Positions 1 through 5,639 of a stretch of DNA of 5,639 nucleotides are shown here, piece by piece (within the stretch, counting starts at the first letter, position 1; each line of letters starts with the position of its first letter). This DNA is from Sphingomonadales bacterium (GTDB lineage: Bacteria; Pseudomonadota; Alphaproteobacteria; Sphingomonadales; Sphingomonadaceae): contig JAAFIT010000183.1 of assembly GCA_013298745.1 (NCBI GenBank), positions 1 through 5,639 of the forward strand. Direction: 5' to 3'. The notes beneath the pieces are model-generated. The model was not told the origin of the DNA and ran no database searches. It was given only the letters and a program-made list of their open reading frames with translations. The position numbers and the translations under genes were made by a program.

Positions 1-308
1 CCGCCGCCGATCATTTCGGCGATCGAGCCGGTGACGACGACGGCGGGCAGCGACGGATCGAGCGTCTTCCACGCCCGCTTCATGGCGCCTTCGGTACCAT
101 CGCGACCGAGTTCCTGCTCCGAAAGCCCGGTGACGACGATCGGCAGTTCGTGCGGCGGCAGGCCATCGGTATAGTGCAGCACCGAGGTGACCGGCAGATT
201 CTCGCAGCCCACCGGGCCATCGATGATGACCTGCAGGCCCTTGATGGCGGTGAAGGCGTAAACCGCGCCCCAATAGCCGCCGGCCCGATCGTGATCGAGA
301 ACTAGCAT
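1..308 (-). CDS. bchZ: Chlorophyllide a oxidoreductase subunit Z, BchZ (5' part, cut by the left window edge)
   Basis: BchZ is the beta-like subunit of the BchYZ catalytic component of chlorophyllide a oxidoreductase (COR). With BchY it binds chlorophyllide a and a [4Fe-4S] cluster, receives electrons from BchX, and reduces the C7-C8 bond of ring B in the cytoplasm. The first 102 codons are present. They begin [20 protein letters not shown] and include [16 protein letters not shown] (residues 31-46) and, near the edge, [14 protein letters not shown], all typical of BchZ. Cys35 matches the single cysteine that I recall BchZ contributing to the interface cluster in Roseobacter COR. The ATG at 306-308 is chosen because the BchZ signature starts there. 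Its ribosome-binding site is weak (GGTGA about 4 nt upstream). It lies 28 bp downstream of the bchY stop in the same operon. The remainder of the gene is outside the window. The family call is secure. Confidence 0.96.
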   Translation of the reverse strand, partial: MLVLDHDRAGGYWGAVYAFTAIKGLQVIIDGPVGCENLPVTSVLHYTDGLPPHELPIVVTGLSEQELGRDGTEGAMKRAWKTLDPSLPAVVVTGSIAEMIGG

Positions 309-336
309 GGCATCACCATATTGCAGAGACGGACGA

Positions 337-1842
337 TCATGAGCCGATCGCCTCCTCGGCCTTGGCGGCTGCGACCATCTTGGCGGCGTATTTCTTCTTG
401 AAATCGGGCCGATCGGTTGGTGTGTCTTCCCAAATCCCGGCCGAGAAGCCTTCGCCGACGCCTTCGAAGAAGGTCCGCATCGTGTCGAACCGCGCCTTGT
501 TGGCGAGCGCACCGTTGATGACCTGGGCCAGGCTGCCGGCGCCCGCGGGCCCCATCAGCGGTCGCGCCGAAATCAGGTTGGTGAAATACAGCCCCGGGAT
601 GGCGTTGCTCTTGGCATGCTGCACCACTGGCGTCGTGCCGATGGCGAGATCGGGGCGATATTCATCGACCGCGGCAATGTCCTGTTCGAGGCTGGCGCGA
701 TACTGGATCTGCACGCCCTTGGCTTCGAGCCATTCGCGATCGGGATCGGACCAGCGCGTCTTGGGACAGGCGGTACCGACATAGCGGACATCGGCACCCG
801 ATTCGACGAGCAGGCGCGCGACGAGCAGTTCGGAGCCTTCATAGCCCGACACCGTGATGCGGCCCTTGATCGGCTTGCCGGCCAGCGCGCCGGCGATGGC
901 GGGGAGGAACTTGTTCTGCGCCGCTGCCACCTTGTCGGCGGCAATTCCGCAGGCATCGCCGATGGCGGCAAGCCAGGCGGCGGTGCCATCGCGGCCGACC
1001 GGCGCCGAGCCGACAACCGTACGACCGGCGGCTTCGAATTCGCGCACCGAGGCAGTGTAGAACGGGTGGATGGCAGCAACCGCGGCGCAATCGAGCGCGG
1101 CATAAAGCTCGCGCCACTCGCGCGTCGGCACCACCGGCCCGGCAGCAAGGCCCATCGGATCGAGCATCATCGAGATGCCGACCGGATCGGCCGGGAACAT
1201 TTCACCGAGCAGGGTAATCGTCGGCTTGTCGGGGCGCACGGCGGGCGCCGCCACCGGCCCGGCCATGACTTCCTTGCGCGCAAAGGCCAGCATGGCACCG
1301 GCCAGCACGTCCTTGGCCTCGGCATGCGTGGGCACGCCAAAGCCCGGCACATCGATGCCGATGATGCGGACACCATTGATGACATCGGGGATCAGCTGCA
1401 ACGGCACGCCCGAAGCGGTCGGCACGCACAGGTTGGTGACGACGATGGTGTCGTACAATTCAGGGTCGGCCATCTTGTAGACGGCTTCGCGAATATCCTC
1501 GAACAGCTTGCCGGTGACCAATGTTTCCGAATTGAACGGCACATAGCCGACGGTCCGGCGGGCGCCATAGAAGTGGCTAGTGAAGGTCAGTCCATAAACG
1601 CAGCAGGCCGAGCCCGACAGGACCGTCGCGGTGCGGCGCATGCGCAAGCCGACGCGCAGTGAGCCAAACGCCGGGCACATCGATTGCGGTTGGTCGTGCG
1701 GACCCTTGGGATAGTCCGCGGCATAGCGATCGAGCACTTCGGACTTGCCGGCCTTGGCCGCCGCCTCGCGCATCGTCTCGGCGCCGGCGTGGCAGCCGGC
1801 CCCTTCCGCCACCGGGGCTTCAAGATCGACGCGTTCAGACAT
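337..1842 (-). CDS. bchY: Chlorophyllide a oxidoreductase subunit Y, BchY
   Basis: BchY is the alpha-like subunit of the nitrogenase-like BchYZ heterotetramer that reduces ring B of chlorophyllide a. The protein is 501 residues from the ATG at 1840-1842, close to the usual family length. Recognisable blocks are [18 protein letters not shown] (residues 53-70), [20 protein letters not shown] (76-95) and [14 protein letters not shown] (134-147). Cys56, Cys81 and Cys139 have the same 25- and 58-residue spacing as the three BchY ligands of the [4Fe-4S] cluster that I recall from Roseobacter (C62, C87, C145). The open frame extends 4 codons further to a TTG at 1854. I reject that start because GAGG abuts the TTG directly, whereas the ATG has GAGG about 12 nt upstream. 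From the ATG the gene overlaps the bchX stop by 8 bp (ATGTCTGA), which implies translational coupling. The protein is probably cytoplasmic; no signal peptide is seen. Confidence 0.97.
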   Translation of the reverse strand: MSERVDLEAPVAEGAGCHAGAETMREAAAKAGKSEVLDRYAADYPKGPHDQPQSMCPAFGSLRVGLRMRRTATVLSGSACCVYGLTFTSHFYGARRTVGYVPFNSETLVTGKLFEDIREAVYKMADPELYDTIVVTNLCVPTASGVPLQLIPDVINGVRIIGIDVPGFGVPTHAEAKDVLAGAMLAFARKEVMAGPVAAPAVRPDKPTITLLGEMFPADPVGISMMLDPMGLAAGPVVPTREWRELYAALDCAAVAAIHPFYTASVREFEAAGRTVVGSAPVGRDGTAAWLAAIGDACGIAADKVAAAQNKFLPAIAGALAGKPIKGRITVSGYEGSELLVARLLVESGADVRYVGTACPKTRWSDPDREWLEAKGVQIQYRASLEQDIAAVDEYRPDLAIGTTPVVQHAKSNAIPGLYFTNLISARPLMGPAGAGSLAQVINGALANKARFDTMRTFFEGVGEGFSAGIWEDTPTDRPDFKKKYAAKMVAAAKAEEAIGS

Positions 1843-2830
1843 TGTCGTAAACAACCTCGAGCGACGGCTTGGTGACGAACTCGCCGCCGCGCATATCGGC
1901 CTGGGTGGCCGGCTTCAGCGTGAAGTTGCCGCCGGTGTCTTCAGGCTTGAACAGGCCGAGCAAACCGTCCTGATCGAGCGGTTTCGGTCGCACCGGGGGC
2001 GCGGTCGCCACAGCTTCGGCAAGGCCTTCGAACAACGGGCCCCATTGGCTCTCGCTGGTGCCGATGATCTGATAATTGGCCGATTTCTTGCGGATATCTT
2101 CGTGCGCCGGGATCGCTGCGAGGATGGGAATACCAACCGCATCGGCAAAGGCCTGGGCTTCGCCGGAGCCATCATCCTTGTTGATGAGGATGCCGGCGAC
2201 GCCGACATTGCCGCCCATCTTGCGGAAATATTCGACCGCCTTGCAGACATTGTTGGCGACATAGAGCGATTGCAGGTCGTTCGACGCGACGACGATCACC
2301 TTCTGGCACATGTCGCGAGCGATCGGCAGGCCGAAGCCGCCGCAGACCACGTCGCCGAGGAAATCGAGCAGGACGTAATCAAAGCCCCAATCATGGAAGC
2401 CGAGCTTTTCGAGCGTTTCAAAGCCGTGGATGATGCCGCGACCGCCGCAACCCCGGCCGACTTCCGGGCCGCCGAGTTCCATGGCGAACACGCCATCGCG
2501 CTGGAAGCAGACGTCCTCGATGCTGATTTCCTCGCCGGCCAGCTTTTTCGCAGCCGAGGTTTCGATGATCGTCGGCGTCGCCTTGCCGCCGAACAGCAGC
2601 GAGGTGGTATCGGATTTCGGGTCACAGCCGATGAGCAGCACGCGCTTGCCCTGCTGCGCCATCATGTAGCTGAGATTGGCGAGCGCGAAGGATTTGCCGC
2701 TGCCACCCTTGCCATAAATGGCAATGATCTGGGTTTCTTTGGTCACCGGGCCGGTATGCACCGGATCCGGCTCCATATCGGCTTCGGCGCGCAGCGCCAT
2801 GACTTCATCGAGCAGCGCATTGACACTCAT
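1835..2830 (-). CDS. bchX: Chlorophyllide a reductase iron protein, BchX (NifH-like ATPase)
   Basis: BchX is the homodimeric, ATP-dependent electron donor of COR. It passes electrons from ferredoxin through a subunit-bridging [4Fe-4S] cluster to BchYZ, as NifH does in nitrogenase. The 331-residue product has a P-loop, IYGKGGSGKS (38-47), a switch I element, GCDPKSD (68-74), and a switch II stretch, DFLGDVVCGGF (156-166). The two cluster cysteines expected of NifH-type proteins are Cys128, in GRGCGGRG, and Cys163, in DVVCGG. About 30 residues precede the first beta strand; this N-terminal extension is usual for BchX and separates it from BchL and NifH, as does the C-terminal extension ending SLEVVYDNV. 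The ATG at 2828-2830 is preceded by GGAGAG at good spacing and overlaps the bchC stop as ATGA. The gene is complete and intact. BchX rather than BchL is supported by the flanking bchC, bchY and bchZ. Confidence 0.98.
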   Translation of the reverse strand: MSVNALLDEVMALRAEADMEPDPVHTGPVTKETQIIAIYGKGGSGKSFALANLSYMMAQQGKRVLLIGCDPKSDTTSLLFGGKATPTIIETSAAKKLAGEEISIEDVCFQRDGVFAMELGGPEVGRGCGGRGIIHGFETLEKLGFHDWGFDYVLLDFLGDVVCGGFGLPIARDMCQKVIVVASNDLQSLYVANNVCKAVEYFRKMGGNVGVAGILINKDDGSGEAQAFADAVGIPILAAIPAHEDIRKKSANYQIIGTSESQWGPLFEGLAEAVATAPPVRPKPLDQDGLLGLFKPEDTGGNFTLKPATQADMRGGEFVTKPSLEVVYDNV

Positions 2831-3759
2831 GCAACATCTCTCCAGTCAAAAACCATTTTCAGGCACGAAGGGTCGGTAAAGGCCTGGCCGTAAGCGGTTG
2901 CCGCTTCGGTGGCAGGGACGCGGTTGGTGACCAGCCCGTCGAGCGACAGGCGGCCGCTGCCGACCATCGCCACCACGGCGGCGAGATCGTCGGGCTGAAA
3001 TTCGGTGGCGATGCGGAAGCGCGATTCGCGCCGGAACGCCGGGGCAAAGTTGAAGCTCAACGGATCGCTGTAGAAGCCGGCGAGGACGATTTCGCCGCCA
3101 TGCGCCATGTGCATGATCGCGGGATCGAGGATCTTCGAATCGCCGCTGGCATCGTAAACGCTGCGATAATCACGACGATCATCGGCGTCGGGCGCAATGA
3201 CGCGATAACCATCGGCACCATCCATCCGCACCGGATTGATTTCCCACACCGTCGGCGCGTGCCCGGCGGCAACGGCCATGCGCGCCAGCAGGCGGCCGAG
3301 CACGCCATGGCCGATGATGAGATCGGGCATTGCGCCACCAACCAGCGCGTGCTGCGCGGTTGCTGCCAGCGACAGCAGCACCGCCGATTCGCCAAGGCCT
3401 TCGGGAATCGACAGAACCCGCGCCGAGCCGGTGACCAACGTCCGCGCCGAGCCGCCGAACAGGCCGCGGGCGCCGATGAACTTCGACGATCCCGGCACGA
3501 AGACATGCTCGCCGATGCGGCCACGCGCGTTGGGGCCGGCATCGACAACGCGGCCAACGGCTTCATATCCGGGAACTAACGGATATCCCATGCCGGGAAA
3601 CATCGGCATGGAGCCATTGTACATCAGTTTTTCGGTGCCCATGGAGATGCCGCTGAACTCGACCGCGACAACCAGATCATCCCCTTCGGGCGGGGCCATA
3701 TCGAGGCGACGCAGCGCGACGCGCCCCGGCTCCTCGACAACGACCGCCAACGTATCCAT
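2827..3759 (-). CDS. bchC: 3-hydroxyethyl bacteriochlorophyllide a dehydrogenase, BchC
   Basis: BchC is a dehydrogenase, predicted to be NAD-dependent, that converts the C3 1-hydroxyethyl group of the bacteriochlorophyllide intermediate to acetyl, a late step before esterification. The 310-residue protein has the fold of the medium-chain dehydrogenase family. Its GroES-like N-terminal half contains SGISMGTEK (36-44) and PGYEAVGRV (63-71), and a Rossmann segment follows at IIGHGVLGRLL (148-158). The catalytic-zinc cysteine found at the SGIC/GHE positions of classical alcohol dehydrogenases is absent (SGIS; GYE in place of GHE), as is usual for BchC. The ATG at 3757-3759 has GGAG 5 nt upstream. 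It is the first gene of the bchCXYZ run and is preceded by a 201-bp region with probable PpsR operators. Its stop overlaps the bchX ATG by 4 bp. The call rests on both sequence pattern and context. Confidence 0.96.
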   Translation of the reverse strand: MDTLAVVVEEPGRVALRRLDMAPPEGDDLVVAVEFSGISMGTEKLMYNGSMPMFPGMGYPLVPGYEAVGRVVDAGPNARGRIGEHVFVPGSSKFIGARGLFGGSARTLVTGSARVLSIPEGLGESAVLLSLAATAQHALVGGAMPDLIIGHGVLGRLLARMAVAAGHAPTVWEINPVRMDGADGYRVIAPDADDRRDYRSVYDASGDSKILDPAIMHMAHGGEIVLAGFYSDPLSFNFAPAFRRESRFRIATEFQPDDLAAVVAMVGSGRLSLDGLVTNRVPATEAATAYGQAFTDPSCLKMVFDWRDVA

Positions 3760-3832
3760 TCCCGCTCCCCGGAACGGCTCAGCCCCTGCTGGCCCTTCTC
3801 TTCACTTCGCATCCTACCAAGCCGGAGTCAGT

Positions 3833-3850
3833 TGTAAAGCTGGCTTGACG
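3833..3850. promoter_or_regulatory. PpsR/CrtJ-type operator, bchC-proximal site
   Basis: TGTAAAGCTGGCTTGACG fits the TGT-N12-ACA operator of the PpsR/CrtJ redox- and light-responsive repressor except for G in place of the last A. It lies 8 bp from a second site and mirrors it. The regulator gene is not in the window, so the factor is inferred from the gene context. Confidence 0.6.
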
Positions 3851-3864
3851 CTTTTGCGCGTCAA
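3845..3864. repeat. Perfect inverted repeat, 7-6-7
   Basis: TTGACGC (3845-3851) and its exact complement GCGTCAA (3858-3864) flank a 6-base spacer. Its centre coincides with the centre of the two operator sites. It therefore joins the inner halves of both sites and may form an operator in its own right. A further GCGTCA occurs at 3887-3892. Confidence 0.7.
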
Positions 3865-3876
3865 ATTGTTTGGACA
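3859..3876. promoter_or_regulatory. PpsR/CrtJ-type operator, bchC-distal site
   Basis: On the minus strand TGTCCAAACAATTTGACG again fits TGT-N12-ACA with the same single deviation at the last base. It covers the candidate -10 element of the bchC promoter, so binding would block initiation. It is separated from the proximal site by 8 bp (3851-3858). Confidence 0.6.
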
Positions 3877-3893
3877 GGCGCAATTTGCGTCAG
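3865..3893 (-). promoter_or_regulatory. bchC: Candidate bchC promoter (-35 CTGACG, 17 bp, -10 AACAAT)
   Basis: On the minus strand CTGACG (3893-3888) and AACAAT (3870-3865) are 17 bp apart, each matching the sigma-70 consensus at four of six positions. The -10 lies inside the distal operator. An alternative -35, TTGACG (3864-3859), has only a poor -10 downstream (TTTACA at 20 bp). The leader to the bchC ATG would be roughly 100 nt. Inferred from pattern only. Confidence 0.35.
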
Positions 3894-3911
3894 TCGGAAC
3901 GCAGGCGCAAT
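3875..3911. repeat. Direct repeat CAGGCGCAAT, two copies
   Basis: CAGGCGCAAT occurs at 3875-3884 and again at 3902-3911, 27 bp start to start. The first copy overlaps the edge of the distal operator and forms part of the small palindrome CGCAATTTGCG (3879-3889). It could be a binding site for another regulator, or chance; no factor can be named from the sequence. Confidence 0.4.
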
Positions 3912-3920
3912 ATTCGCGCC
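3904..3920. repeat. Small GC hairpin downstream of crtF
   Basis: GGCGC and GCGCC flank a 7-base AT-rich loop, 41 to 57 bp past the crtF stop. The stem is only 5 bp and no T-run follows, so it would be at best a weak terminator or an RNA-stability element. It is more likely a protein-binding palindrome or chance. Confidence 0.25.
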
Positions 3921-3960
3921 ATGGAATCAGGCTGTTGGGGACGGCAGGGAGCCGAAGCGG

Positions 3961-5097
3961 TCAGCGCGTTGCAACGAGCAGCCGCGTCACCATCGGCACC
4001 CCGGTGCGCCGCTCCACCACACGGGTGAAGCCGGCCGCCTGCAACATCGCCCGATAAGCCTCGGCCGTGCGCGGCCGGCCAGACCCCATCGCCCAGAGAT
4101 ACAGACCGAAATAGGCATCGCCCATCGCCTGCGCCCCCTGGGTACCAGCCATCGGCTCGGCGATCAGCAGCGTTCCGCCCGGTGGCAGCGCGGCATGGAC
4201 CTTGGCGAGAAGTGCCGTCACCACGGCATCGTCATGATCGTGGAGGATGCGCACCAGGCTGATGACATCGGCGCCGGCGGGCAGCGGATCATCCCGAAAG
4301 CTGCCCCCGGTGACTTCGACGCGTTCGAGCCCGCGCGCCGCCAGCACACCCTTTGCGGCTGCGGCCACCGGCGGCAGATCGAACAGCGCCAATGGCAAAT
4401 CCGGATGCTGCGCCGCGACCTCGGCCAGAAACGCGCCATGGCCGCCGCCGATATCGAGCAGCTTGCGCTTGCCGCGGAAATCAAAGGCTTCGAGCACCTG
4501 TTCGGCCACCATCGGCTGCGACGCCGCCATCAGCGCCGAATAGGCCTGGGTGCCGGGATCGTCCGCCGCCGCCGGATCGCCGCGTCCCGCCGCTTCGGCA
4601 TAGCTCCAGAAGCGCGCCAGTTCGCCGCCGCCGCGGCCGCGCTTGAGCATCGCCACCGGATCGGCAAGATCGGTATAGAACAGCTTGTGGTGCTCGATCA
4701 TCGCCAGCGCGCCTGTGTTGTTGGCCAGCGCCGCGCCGCGCTGCCCCAGCGTCCAGCGATTGCCGGGCAGCGATTCGACCAGATCGATCGACGCCGCCGC
4801 CGCCAGCAATCGCGACATCGCGGCCGGCGCCAGCCCGGCACGTTCCGCCAGTTCCGCTTCCGATTGTGGTGCCTCGGCACAGGCGGCGATGATGCCGAGA
4901 TCGACCGCCGCGGTCAGCGTCTTGGTGTAAACAAAGCCGGTGATCACCCCGAACATGGCGTTGGCGTGGCGTTGTGCGGTCGTGCGCAGCAGTGGCAACC
5001 GCATCGACCAGCGTTGAAACCGCGGATCGGACAACCAGCTGTTGCGCCACAACAACCAGCGTTCGCGCCAACCCGGAGAAAAATCGCCATCGACCAT
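3961..5097 (-). CDS. crtF: Acyclic carotenoid O-methyltransferase, CrtF (demethylspheroidene/hydroxyneurosporene type)
   Basis: CrtF transfers a methyl group from S-adenosylmethionine to the C1 hydroxyl that CrtC adds to acyclic carotenoids, on the path to spheroidene or spirilloxanthin. From the ATG at 5095-5097 the product is 378 residues. The N-terminal part (about 20-125) contains RNSWLSDPRFQRW and FGVITGFVYTKTL, a typical CrtF opening, followed by a winged-helix dimerisation region. The class I methyltransferase domain follows, with the SAM-binding motif LLDIGGGHGAF (213-223), LFDLPPV (238-244) and the O-methyltransferase motif RILHDHDD (283-290), whose His286 is the likely catalytic base. 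A TTG at 5134-5136 would add 13 residues. I prefer the ATG because the family similarity begins there and because a perfect PpsR operator lies between the two codons. No strong ribosome-binding site is seen. It diverges from crtD and precedes bchC. Confidence 0.93.
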   Translation of the reverse strand: MVDGDFSPGWRERWLLWRNSWLSDPRFQRWSMRLPLLRTTAQRHANAMFGVITGFVYTKTLTAAVDLGIIAACAEAPQSEAELAERAGLAPAAMSRLLAAAASIDLVESLPGNRWTLGQRGAALANNTGALAMIEHHKLFYTDLADPVAMLKRGRGGGELARFWSYAEAAGRGDPAAADDPGTQAYSALMAASQPMVAEQVLEAFDFRGKRKLLDIGGGHGAFLAEVAAQHPDLPLALFDLPPVAAAAKGVLAARGLERVEVTGGSFRDDPLPAGADVISLVRILHDHDDAVVTALLAKVHAALPPGGTLLIAEPMAGTQGAQAMGDAYFGLYLWAMGSGRPRTAEAYRAMLQAAGFTRVVERRTGVPMVTRLLVATR

Positions 5098-5099
5098 AG

Positions 5100-5117
5100 T
5101 GTCATCGACTCTGGACA
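5100..5117. promoter_or_regulatory. PpsR/CrtJ operator, perfect TGT-N12-ACA
   Basis: TGTCATCGACTCTGGACA is an exact TGT-N12-ACA match, with the additional C and G giving TGTC-N10-GACA. It begins 3 bp upstream of the crtF ATG and its right end forms the candidate crtD -35. One bound repressor could therefore silence both genes under oxygen or light. It is the best operator match in the window. Confidence 0.72.
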
Positions 5118-5140
5118 GTCGGCGAGCGCCGGTCAATCAT
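5112..5140 (+). promoter_or_regulatory. crtD: Candidate crtD promoter (-35 TGGACA, 17 bp, -10 AATCAT)
   Basis: TGGACA (5112-5117) matches the -35 consensus at five of six positions. AATCAT (5135-5140), 17 bp downstream, matches the -10 at four of six. The -35 is shared with the PpsR-type operator, the arrangement expected of a repressible promoter. The leader to the proposed crtD start would be about 50 nt. Confidence 0.4.
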
Positions 5141-5199
5141 GGTGGCGGAATCGGCGCAGCTTTGGCGCCCACGAACGAGTTTGGGGACGGGATTTGGCT

Positions 5200-5639
5200 T
5201 TGGCGCGCGACACGGACGGCCAGCGCGTGGTCATCATCGGGGCCGGGATCGGCGGGCTGTGCGCCGCAGCGCTGCTCGCCGCCCGCGGCATTCCGGTGAC
5301 GGTTGTCGAGCGCATGGCGACCCCCGGGGGCAAGCTCCGCACCGTCGATTGCGATGGAGTCGCGGTCGATGCCGGCCCCACCGTGTTCACCGCACGCTGG
5401 ATCTTCGAAGCGATCTTTGCCGAAGCCGGCGCCGACATGGCCGATCATCTGACCCTGGTGGCGAGCGACCGTCTGGCCCGCCACGCCTGGCAGGATGGAT
5501 CGAGCCTTGATCTCTGGGCCGATCCGGCGCGCAGCCGCGACGCCATCGCCGCCTTTGCCGGGCCGGCCGAAGCGCGCGGCTGGGACGGGTTTCGCGCCGA
5601 GGCCGAAGCCATCTGGAACGCCCTTGAAGCCCGCTACAT
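5200..5639 (+). CDS. crtD: 1-hydroxycarotenoid 3,4-desaturase, CrtD (5' part, cut by the right window edge)
   Basis: CrtD (methoxyneurosporene/hydroxyneurosporene dehydrogenase) is an FAD-dependent desaturase that introduces the 3,4 double bond in hydroxylated or methoxylated acyclic carotenoids, in the spheroidene/spirilloxanthin route. About 146 codons are present. The FAD-binding Rossmann motif VVIIGAGIGGLCAAALLAARG (split here as VVIIGAGIGG at 10-19 and LCAAALLAARG at 20-30) is followed by VTVVER and PGGKL. DAGPTVFTARWIFE, LARHAWQDGSSLDLWAD and AIAAFAG then follow, a pattern typical of CrtD rather than CrtI. No ATG or GTG occurs in frame in the region upstream of the flavin motif that I checked. 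TTG at 5200 has GGGA 7 nt upstream and is used here. TTG at 5194 (GGGGA 6 nt upstream) and GTG at 5227 are alternatives. The gene diverges from crtF. Confidence 0.9.
   Translation, partial: MARDTDGQRVVIIGAGIGGLCAAALLAARGIPVTVVERMATPGGKLRTVDCDGVAVDAGPTVFTARWIFEAIFAEAGADMADHLTLVASDRLARHAWQDGSSLDLWADPARSRDAIAAFAGPAEARGWDGFRAEAEAIWNALEARY

Larger units (their letters stand above)
3760..3960. promoter_or_regulatory. crtF-bchC intergenic control region, 201 bp
   Basis: This non-coding stretch separates the crtF stop from the bchC start; both genes read on the minus strand. It holds a tandem pair of PpsR/CrtJ-like sites, a perfect inverted repeat, a 10-bp direct repeat, a candidate promoter and a small GC hairpin, each listed separately. 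The part closest to bchC (3760-3830) is an apparent leader with a purine-rich ribosome-binding site. Nothing looks like a strong terminator with a T-run after crtF, so some read-through from crtF into bchC is likely, as reported for the crtEF-bchCXYZ-puf superoperonal arrangement of Rhodobacter. Confidence 0.75.
5098..5199. promoter_or_regulatory. crtF-crtD divergent promoter region, about 100 bp
   Basis: This short space serves two divergent carotenoid genes. It contains one perfect PpsR-type site beside crtF and a candidate crtD promoter. For crtF, TTGACC (minus strand, 5136-5131) could be a -35, with only a poor -10 (CAGAGT) 17 bp further on, inside the operator. The exact left border depends on the crtF start and the right border on the crtD start. 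Confidence 0.7.

Noticed and set aside
616..1662. Long plus-strand open frame of 348 codons opposite bchY
   Set aside because: It lies wholly antisense to a secure gene. GC-rich third positions of bchY suppress stops on the opposite strand, and the translation is rich in Arg, Gly and His with no recognisable motif.
1852..1854. TTG start for bchY giving 505 residues
   Set aside because: The only purine-rich element abuts the codon with no spacing, whereas an ATG 12 bases downstream is better placed and gives the usual N-terminus.
1745..2893. Long plus-strand open frame of 382 codons opposite bchX
   Set aside because: It is antisense across bchX and spans gene borders on both sides. The composition is that of a shadow frame and no family is recognisable.
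3624..3812. Small minus-strand frame beginning in the bchC leader
   Set aside because: It overlaps bchC out of frame for most of its length, and the product is an arginine/serine-rich shadow without conserved features.
3845..3864. FNR-type site (TTGAT-N4-ATCAA) suggested by the TTGAC/GTCAA arms
   Set aside because: The arms are 6 bases further apart than in an FNR box once the GC pairs are counted, and the T/A at the fifth position is missing. The PpsR reading explains the half-sites better.
3236..4057. Plus-strand open frame of 273 codons running through the bchC promoter region
   Set aside because: It is antisense to bchC and the end of crtF and crosses the regulatory region. The Pro/Ser/Arg/Thr-rich product has no domain pattern.
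5139..5510. Plus-strand open frame over the start of crtD
   Set aside because: It is in a different frame from the GAGIGGL-containing CrtD reading, and the product is an Arg/Gly-rich shadow.

Overview
The window is a piece of a photosynthesis gene cluster from an anoxygenic phototrophic bacterium. Six protein-coding genes fill almost all of it. Five lie on the minus strand and read, in transcription order, crtF, bchC, bchX, bchY and bchZ (cut by the left edge). One on the plus strand, crtD, diverges from crtF and is cut by the right edge. The DNA is GC-rich. The bchCXYZ order with bacteriochlorophyll a and spheroidene/spirilloxanthin-branch carotenoid genes points to a purple-type alphaproteobacterium. 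No crtE lies between crtD and crtF, unlike Rhodobacter-type clusters as I remember them. This fits an aerobic anoxygenic phototroph of the Sphingomonadales better, but that placement is an inference and not proven by the sequence.

Layout: 1-308, 5' part of bchZ; 309-336, short gap; 337-1842, bchY; 1835-2830, bchX; 2827-3759, bchC; 3760-3960, a 201-bp regulatory region; 3961-5097, crtF; 5098 to about 5199, a divergent promoter region; about 5200-5639, 5' part of crtD. bchC and bchX overlap by 4 bp (ATGA) and bchX and bchY by 8 bp, so the bch genes look like one translationally coupled operon. It probably continues through bchZ beyond the left edge, in known clusters towards pufBALM.

Function: BchX, BchY and BchZ form chlorophyllide a oxidoreductase (COR), a nitrogenase-like enzyme that reduces ring B to give the bacteriochlorin. 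BchC oxidises the 3-hydroxyethyl side chain to acetyl. CrtF and CrtD methylate and desaturate hydroxylated acyclic carotenoids. The window therefore couples late bacteriochlorophyll a synthesis with late carotenoid synthesis.

Regulation: the two intergenic regions hold the least routine signals. Upstream of bchC, two near-consensus TGT-N12-ACA sites (the PpsR/CrtJ operator) stand 8 bp apart in a mirror-symmetric arrangement centred on a perfect 7-6-7 inverted repeat. Between crtF and crtD there is one perfect TGTC-N10-GACA site, which overlaps a candidate crtD -35 element and ends 3 bp before the crtF ATG. I see no mobile element, CRISPR array, RNA gene or evidently new system; the genes are recognisable members of known families.
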